DNA of 64,000 nt, taken from Clostridia bacterium (GTDB taxonomy: Bacteria; Bacillota; Clostridia; Oscillospirales; Acutalibacteraceae). The first letter of the stretch is position 1. Every line of letters starts with the position of its first letter. This document shows positions 59,761-64,000 of the stretch, piece by piece. The position numbers and the translations under genes were made by a program. The DNA is taken from the NCBI GenBank assembly GCA_017537365.1, contig JAFYKZ010000022.1, positions 1-64,000 of the forward strand, written 5' to 3'. The notes beneath the pieces were generated by a model that saw nothing but the letters and a program-made list of their open reading frames with translations, searched no databases and was not told where the DNA came from.

Positions 59761-60684
59761 ATGTGGTTTATATTTGCATTAATCACCGTCTTTTTCTGGG
59801 GCGGTTCGGATTTGTTTTCAAAAATGGGTTCAAACCCGAAAGATAAATACAGTCATTGGAAAATTGTAACAGCAGTTGGCTTTATTATGGGTGCTCACGC
59901 TACTATCACCCTTAAAAGCACCTTAGACGGCGGCAGTTTTGATTTCTCGGTATTTTTAAAATATTCGCCTGCAATAATCCTTTATATCGGCTCAATGATT
60001 TTAGGATACATAGGTCTCAGATATATAATGCTCTCGGTTTCCTCACCAATTTGCAACTCATCGGGTGCGGTAGCTTGCATTTTATGCCTTATTTTCTTAA
60101 AACAACTTCCCGATACTCTCACTTGGATTGGTATCGTTCTTGTAACCATCGGTGTTATCGGCTTGGCATTTGTTGAAAAGAAAAACGACCAAGAAGCAGA
60201 AGCACTCAGCAAAAAAAGCGAAAACAAAAAATATGTTAATAGCTTTATAGCAATCTTTTTCCCGATTTTCTATTGTATTTTAGACGGTCTCGGAACCTTT
60301 GCTGATGCCATTTTATTAGATGAAGGCATTGTTAATGAAGATTTAGCAAATATCGCTTATGAATATACATTTTTTGCTTGCGGTTTAATCGCATTTATAT
60401 ATGTATATATCATCAAACGCGAAAAGCTCAAAATCAAAGAAGATTTGCCGAAGCTTGCCGGCGGACTTTGCGAAACCGCAGGTCAATTCTTCTATATCTA
60501 TGCAATAGGCGATGATTTCGGTAACCCAACCGTTGCAACTCCTATGATTTCGGCTTATTGCGTATTTTCAGTATTGCTTTCTCGCATTTTCCTCAAAGAA
60601 AAGCTTTCACTTAAACACTATGCGGTTGTTTTCACGGTTTTTGCAGGAATTATTCTTATGGGTGTTGCAGAGGGCTTAGCATAA
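59761..60684 (+). CDS. EamA/DMT family transporter
   Basis: A 307-residue transporter with about ten transmembrane helices and two EamA-type repeats: L-I-T-V-F-F-W-G-G-S-D-L-F-S near residue 8 and A-I-F-F-P-I-F-Y-C-I-L-D-G near 165. Between them lies a charged loop (E-K-K-N-D-Q-E-A-E). DMT proteins export or import metabolites such as amino acids; substrate unknown. AAAGGAAT precedes the ATG. Not clearly operonic with parB. Confidence 0.87.
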   Translation: MWFIFALITVFFWGGSDLFSKMGSNPKDKYSHWKIVTAVGFIMGAHATITLKSTLDGGSFDFSVFLKYSPAIILYIGSMILGYIGLRYIMLSVSSPICNSSGAVACILCLIFLKQLPDTLTWIGIVLVTIGVIGLAFVEKKNDQEAEALSKKSENKKYVNSFIAIFFPIFYCILDGLGTFADAILLDEGIVNEDLANIAYEYTFFACGLIAFIYVYIIKREKLKIKEDLPKLAGGLCETAGQFFYIYAIGDDFGNPTVATPMISAYCVFSVLLSRIFLKEKLSLKHYAVVFTVFAGIILMGVAEGLA

Positions 60685-60705
60685 TTTAAAAATTATATTT
60701 AATTT

Positions 60706-60743
60706 AAGGGTTGTCAAAATTTTAATCTGTTTTGACAACCCTT
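60706..60743. promoter_or_regulatory. Operator-like palindrome before bioY
   Basis: AAGGGTTGTCAAAA (60706-60719) and TTTTGACAACCCTT (60730-60743) form a perfect 14-bp inverted repeat with a 10-base gap and no T tract after it. It ends 6 bases before the bioY ribosome site. TTGTCAAA...TTTGACAA resembles the layout of BirA operators (TTGTTAAC-N15-GTTAACAA), but spacing and sequence deviate. It could instead be an RNA hairpin ending the EamA transcript. Confidence 0.5.
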
Positions 60744-60758
60744 GATATAAGGAAATAT

Positions 60759-61286
60759 ATGAAACCTAAAAAACATATACATAATATTGTTCTTTCGGCT
60801 CTTTTCGCCGCTATAATCGCTCTGCTTTCGCAGATTTCAATACAAACACCCTTTGGTGTTCCCATAACCTTGCAAACCTTTGCAATCGCATTTTGCGGAT
60901 ATTTTTTAGGCGCCAAATGGGCTTCTCTTTCGGTTGTGGCTTATATTTTCACAGGCGCTGTGGGGCTTCCTGTTTTTTCGCAGTTTAATGGCGGTATCGG
61001 AGTTCTTTTCGGGCTTTCGGGCGGATATATTATCGGCTTTTTATTTTTGAGCCTTTTCTGCGGATTTTGCCGAAAAAGCAAAAATGTATTTAAAAATATA
61101 GGTTTTAGCGCGTCAGGTCTTATACTTTGCCATTTAATCGGCATTTTATGGATTTTATTTATGTCGAAAGGGGATATGCTGTCCTCGTTTGCCGCAGGCT
61201 CTTTTATATTCGTTTTAAAAGACATTATTTCCCTAACTCTCGCATATTTTTCATCTAAAACTATTCTAAAAAGAATAAAAATCTAG
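60759..61286 (+). CDS. bioY: BioY biotin transporter, ECF S component
   Basis: A 175-residue membrane protein with six helices. I-S-I-Q-T-P-F-G-V-P-I-T-L-Q-T-F near residue 28 and the Y-I-F-T-G-A-V-G-L-P-V-F region near 65 are the BioY signature. It captures biotin for the ECF energy module (EcfAA'T), which is not in this window. Biotin would serve carboxylases and sodium-pump decarboxylases such as the OadB system. Start: ATAAGGAAAT lies before ATG 60759; a further upstream start falls inside the palindrome. Confidence 0.92.
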   Translation: MKPKKHIHNIVLSALFAAIIALLSQISIQTPFGVPITLQTFAIAFCGYFLGAKWASLSVVAYIFTGAVGLPVFSQFNGGIGVLFGLSGGYIIGFLFLSLFCGFCRKSKNVFKNIGFSASGLILCHLIGILWILFMSKGDMLSSFAAGSFIFVLKDIISLTLAYFSSKTILKRIKI

Positions 61287-61298
61287 TTAGAGGTGCCC

Positions 61299-61976
61299 AT
61301 GTTGACTAAACCCACTGTAAGCTATAAGGGCTTGCGACTTAAAAATATAACCTCGCCCGAATACAGACATTTGTTTTTAATTCTCGGTTGGCCGTTATAT
61401 TTTGCCCTTTATTATTTAACTGAAAACTTTATACCAAACGAAAACTGCCATATTGTTCATAGCTTTTTCGATGATATAATTCCGTTTTCTGAAATATTTG
61501 TTATACCTTATGTTTTATGGTATGCTCTTATCGCTTTCTCGCTTATATACTTTCTATTTTACAGTCTTGAAAGCTTTAAAGCGCTTCAAACCTATTTTAT
61601 AATAGTTCAGCTTTTGGCTACGGTTATATTTATAGTTTATCCCTCAAAGCAAATGCTTCGTCCTGAGGAATTTGCAAGAGATAACCTTTTAACCGATTTG
61701 GTTGGCGCGCTTTATTCTGCCGATACTAATACAGGGGTTTGCCCATCGCTCCATGTTGCAATGTCGATAGGTATTGCGTCGGCTTGGTTAAAAGAGAAGT
61801 CGGCGCACTGGACATTTAAAGCATTTATCGTTTTGTTTTGCATTATAATCTGTCTTTCAACCGCATTTATCAAACAACATTCAGTAGTTGATACTTATGT
61901 TGCTATTCCGGTTTGTATGGTGGCAGAAATAATCGTATTTTATAAATGGTATAAGGCTAAACTAAAAAGAAAATAA
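61299..61976 (+). CDS. PAP2-superfamily membrane phosphatase
   Basis: About 225 residues with six hydrophobic helices. The PAP2 active-site motifs are C-P-S-L-H-V-A-M-S (near residue 150) and K-Q-H-S-V-V-D (near 195). An R-P-E-E-F segment stands where K-x6-R-P would be expected. These enzymes dephosphorylate lipid phosphates such as phosphatidate or undecaprenyl-PP, or act as inositol-lipid synthases. Start: AGAGGTG lies 4 bases before ATG 61299; the GTG inside it adds two residues. Confidence 0.88.
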   Translation: MLTKPTVSYKGLRLKNITSPEYRHLFLILGWPLYFALYYLTENFIPNENCHIVHSFFDDIIPFSEIFVIPYVLWYALIAFSLIYFLFYSLESFKALQTYFIIVQLLATVIFIVYPSKQMLRPEEFARDNLLTDLVGALYSADTNTGVCPSLHVAMSIGIASAWLKEKSAHWTFKAFIVLFCIIICLSTAFIKQHSVVDTYVAIPVCMVAEIIVFYKWYKAKLKRK

Positions 61977-61981
61977 AAATT

Positions 61982-62018
61982 AACGCAGAAAAGCAAAATT
62001 AATATGCTTTTCTGCGTT
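61982..62018 (+). terminator. Terminator after the PAP2 gene
   Basis: AACGCAGAAAAGCA (61982-61995) and TGCTTTTCTGCGTT (62005-62018), 14-bp perfect stem with a 9-base loop, followed by TTCG. It converges with the small membrane-protein gene. Confidence 0.8.
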
Positions 62019-62038
62019 TTCGTATTACAATAATTCGA

Positions 62039-62230
62039 TTAATAATTTTCTTTTATCTCGGTTGCAGGCTCAGGGTTTTCTATTATTATTTCACCGTTTT
62101 CTTCGCCTTTATTTTTCTTTCTGGTTAATAAAATGATAAGGAAAACAAGCCCGCCGATAAACGCCAGACCTAACAATAATATTAAAAGAAAAATAATAAT
62201 ATAAATTAAAAGCATTAAAAAAAGTTTCAT
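62039..62230 (-). CDS. Small single-pass membrane protein
   Basis: A 63-residue protein. Residues 1-36 are almost entirely hydrophobic (one or two helices), then a positive R-K-K-N-K-G stretch, then an acidic tail. AAGGAG precedes the ATG, so it is probably real. No family recognised. Confidence 0.65.
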   Translation of the reverse strand: MKLFLMLLIYIIIFLLILLLGLAFIGGLVFLIILLTRKKNKGEENGEIIIENPEPATEIKENY

Positions 62231-62278
62231 TTTGTATTCTCCTTAAATAGTTCGTATTTTAGTTTTTATATAATTTCT

Positions 62279-62392
62279 TATATTTTAGTCTGCGAAGCAG
62301 ACACCGAACTTCTTCACTATTACATATTACTTATTACCTCAAAATTCCAAGGACTCTTCTAGTGAAGAGTGAAAAGTGAAGAGTTAATAAGT
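62279..62392. repeat. Simple and inverted repeats near tRNA-Leu
   Basis: Contains a TCTGCGAAGCAGA hairpin (about 62292-62304) also found at 38018-38030, TATTAC/TACTTATTAC repeats around 62320-62338, and tandem AGTGAAGAGTGAAAAGTGAAGAG (split by single bases) at 62360-62382. AAAATTCCAAGGACT at 62341-62355 is the inverse of AGTCCTTGGAATTTT at 62412-62426. No gene is seen. Confidence 0.6.
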
Positions 62393-62427
62393 AAAAATTC
62401 CAAGAACTTAAAGTCCTTGGAATTTTT
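62393..62427 (-). terminator. Terminator of tRNA-Leu
   Basis: AAAAATTCCAAG (62393-62404) and CTTGGAATTTTT (62416-62427), 12 bp, 11-base loop, directly adjoining the CCA end of the tRNA; minus-strand tail is TTTTTAC. Confidence 0.8.
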
Positions 62428-62510
62428 GGTGCGAGTGACGAGACTTGAACTCGTACGTCATTGACACACGCCCCTCAAACGTGCCTGTCTGCCTATTCCA
62501 GCACACTCGC
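62427..62510 (-). tRNA. tRNA-Leu (anticodon GAG)
   Basis: An 84-nt class II tRNA on the minus strand. Acceptor stem GCGAGTG/CACTCGC, discriminator A and an encoded CCA. The anticodon arm is CACGT-TTGAGGG-GCGTG, with T33 before GAG at 34-36. A long variable arm and the T arm ACGAG-TTCAAGT-CTCGT follow. It reads CUC and CUU leucine codons. Confidence 0.95.
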
Positions 62511-62659
62511 ATTTACACATATTAAATTATCGCACCTTGATATTATATCAAAAGCATTACCCAATGTCAACTAAAATTTTTAAAAATATTAATTTGCTCT
62601 TTAAATTTTCGTTAAAATAAGGTAAAATGATAAAGTAATAATTTTTAAGGACTTGTTTT

Positions 62660-64000
62660 ATGCAAAAATTTAAAGATGCAGAAATTCTTTCTCCTGCAGG
62701 AAATTTCGAAATGCTGACTGCCGCAGTACGCAGCGGCGCAGACGCGGTATATCTCGGTGCTAAGGATTTTTCTGCCAGAAGAAATGCTCAGAATTTCGAT
62801 TTAAAAGAGCTTAGCGAAGCTATTAAATATTGTCATATCAGAGGGGTTAAGGTTTATTTAACCCTTAATATTGCGTTGAAAGAAAATGAAATTTCAGATG
62901 CCTTTTATTTGGCTCAAAATGCTTATAATATGGGAATAGACGGCATAATTCTATCCGATTTAGGTTTAGCTAAGCTTCTTAAAACCTATATTCCCGATTT
63001 GCCGCTTCATGCCTCAACTCAAACTTCGGTTCATTCTGTTTCGGCGTTAAAAATTTTAAAAGAGTTAGGTTTTTGCCAAGTTGTTGTGGCGCGTGAGATG
63101 AGCAAACAAGAACTTGAAGTTTTTTGCAAAAGGGCAAAAGAGCTTGATATTAAGGTTGAGGTTTTTGTTCACGGAGCTTTGTGTATGTCGGTTTCAGGTC
63201 AATGCCTATTATCCGCATTTTTAGGCTCTCGAAGCGGAAACAGAGGTCTTTGCGCAGGTCCTTGCCGACTTCCCTTTGAAGCTAAAAACGGCACAGGCTA
63301 TGATTTAAGCCTGAAAGATTTATCTCTTTTAGAATATCTTAGTGAATTATATGATATGGGTGTTAGGTCTTTTAAAATAGAGGGCAGAATGAAACGCCCT
63401 GAATATGTTGCCGCCGCAACCTCTGCCGCAAAGTTTTCTCTTTATAACGGATATATAAACAAAGAGCTTGACGAAACCTTAAAAAATGTTTTCTCCCGTT
63501 CAGGTTTTACAAACGGTTATTATACCGATAACCTCGGTCGCGATATGTTCGGTATCCGAACAAAAGAGGATGTTTTAAGCGCAAACAAAGCTTTTCCTGT
63601 ACTCCACGAGCTTTACAGAAATGAAAGGCAATCGGTTAAAATAAACTTAAAATCCGAAATAAAAGAAAATTATCCTATAACCCTTTTAGGTTTCGACGGT
63701 GAAAACGAGGTTTCGGTTAAAGGTGCTGTTCCGCAAAAAGCACAAAACCGCCCGACTACTGCTGACGATATTAAAAAAGCTCTGTCTAAACTCGGCTCAA
63801 CCCCTTATTATTGCGAAAATTTTGAAATTTCAGTAGATGACGGACTTTTTATCAGCCAAAGCGAGCTTAATTCTTTAAGGCGAGAGCTTTGCGAAAAATT
63901 AAATGAGAAAAGAGCAGAAGTTAAGCGAAAATCATCTAATATAACCTTATCTAAACTTGAAAATCATAAAAAATCAGATAAAACACCCGAACTTTTAATA
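62660..64000 (+). CDS. U32-family peptidase (YhbU-like), truncated by window end
   Basis: The frame is open for 447 codons to the end of the window. I-L-S-P-A-G-N-F-E-M-L-T-A-A-V and G-A-D-A-V-Y-L-G-A near residue 30 open the U32 domain. The signature E-V-F-V-H-G-A-L-C-M-S-V-S-G-Q-C is near residue 175. G-N-R-G-x-C-A-G-P-C-R follows, then K-I-E-G-R-M-K-R-P-E-Y near 235. This cysteine-rich layout is shared by U32 proteins that act in tRNA or ubiquinone hydroxylation as well as putative collagenases. The part after about 300 resembles the extra domain of longer YhbU/RlhA-type members. TTAAGGACTTG precedes the ATG. The 3' end lies outside. Confidence 0.92.
   Translation, partial: MQKFKDAEILSPAGNFEMLTAAVRSGADAVYLGAKDFSARRNAQNFDLKELSEAIKYCHIRGVKVYLTLNIALKENEISDAFYLAQNAYNMGIDGIILSDLGLAKLLKTYIPDLPLHASTQTSVHSVSALKILKELGFCQVVVAREMSKQELEVFCKRAKELDIKVEVFVHGALCMSVSGQCLLSAFLGSRSGNRGLCAGPCRLPFEAKNGTGYDLSLKDLSLLEYLSELYDMGVRSFKIEGRMKRPEYVAAATSAAKFSLYNGYINKELDETLKNVFSRSGFTNGYYTDNLGRDMFGIRTKEDVLSANKAFPVLHELYRNERQSVKINLKSEIKENYPITLLGFDGENEVSVKGAVPQKAQNRPTTADDIKKALSKLGSTPYYCENFEISVDDGLFISQSELNSLRRELCEKLNEKRAEVKRKSSNITLSKLENHKKSDKTPELLI

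Overview
This window looks like an origin-proximal chromosomal segment of a low-GC, endospore-forming Firmicute of the class Clostridia, probably an uncultured gut Oscillospirales/Ruminococcaceae-like lineage. That placement is an inference from gene content and style: GerA-type germination and SpoVA genes, strong AGGAGG-type ribosome sites, TTGACA-N17-TATAAT promoters, AT-rich sequence (by eye mid-30s % G+C) and gut-clostridial housekeeping clusters. No rRNA genes or prophage genes are seen and there is no CRISPR array. One tRNA (Leu-GAG) is present.

Layout. 1-5 kb: the end of a DUF4375-like gene, an array of small hairpins, a polysaccharide deacetylase, a probable 6S RNA, a DUF1292 gene, an ABC exporter, then about 1 kb without a normal gene. 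That stretch has a perfect promoter, a chain of tiny open frames, a terminator and a possible MITE-like element. 5-16 kb (minus strand): clpX-clpP-tig, a phosphoesterase, thrC, an M19 dipeptidase, a LysR remnant, yraN-rnhB-rbgA-lepB-rplS and a lipid kinase; a small DUF1540 gene lies opposite. 16-21.8 kb (minus): a purine/nucleoside uptake cluster (xpt, BMP lipoprotein, ATPase, two permeases). 21.9-26.2 kb (plus): a shortened gerA-type operon behind a sigma-G-like promoter, and a ferredoxin-like aldo/keto reductase. 26.2-38 kb (minus): TrhA, a DnaA-box cluster, apgM, a glycogen/maltodextrin pair (GH13 and glgP), a Noc-like ParB, rsmG, trmB, a WYL regulator, rnmV and holA. 38-39.2 kb: an XRE regulator and a SLOG-like protein, flanked by an 83-bp perfect direct repeat. 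39.2-48 kb (minus): a pyrimidine operon pyrC-carB-pyrK-pyrD-pyrF-pyrE-pyrB-pyrI without carA. 48-54 kb (minus): an ACT protein, a PaaK-type ligase, a membrane zinc-ribbon protein, an AI-2E-family exporter, and an OadB/OadG pair behind a yybP-ykoY (Mn2+) riboswitch. 54.2-62 kb (plus): rarA, two PH-domain genes, spoVAE, soj-parB with two parS-like sites, an EamA transporter, bioY and PAP2. 62-64 kb: a small membrane protein, tRNA-Leu, and a U32 peptidase running off the window.

How it fits together. Transcription is mostly leftward before 54.1 kb and rightward after it. With soj-parB and parS right of the switch, and a noc-like parB next to rsmG to the left, this suggests a replication-origin neighbourhood, although dnaA is not here and the only DnaA-box cluster lies at 27.0-27.1 kb. 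Candidates for something new are the tiny-frame transcription unit at 4.1-4.5 kb, the Mn2+-type riboswitch controlling a sodium-pump beta subunit without its carboxyltransferase, the repeat-flanked XRE/SLOG cassette, a parS site embedded in a terminator, and the shortened germination receptor.
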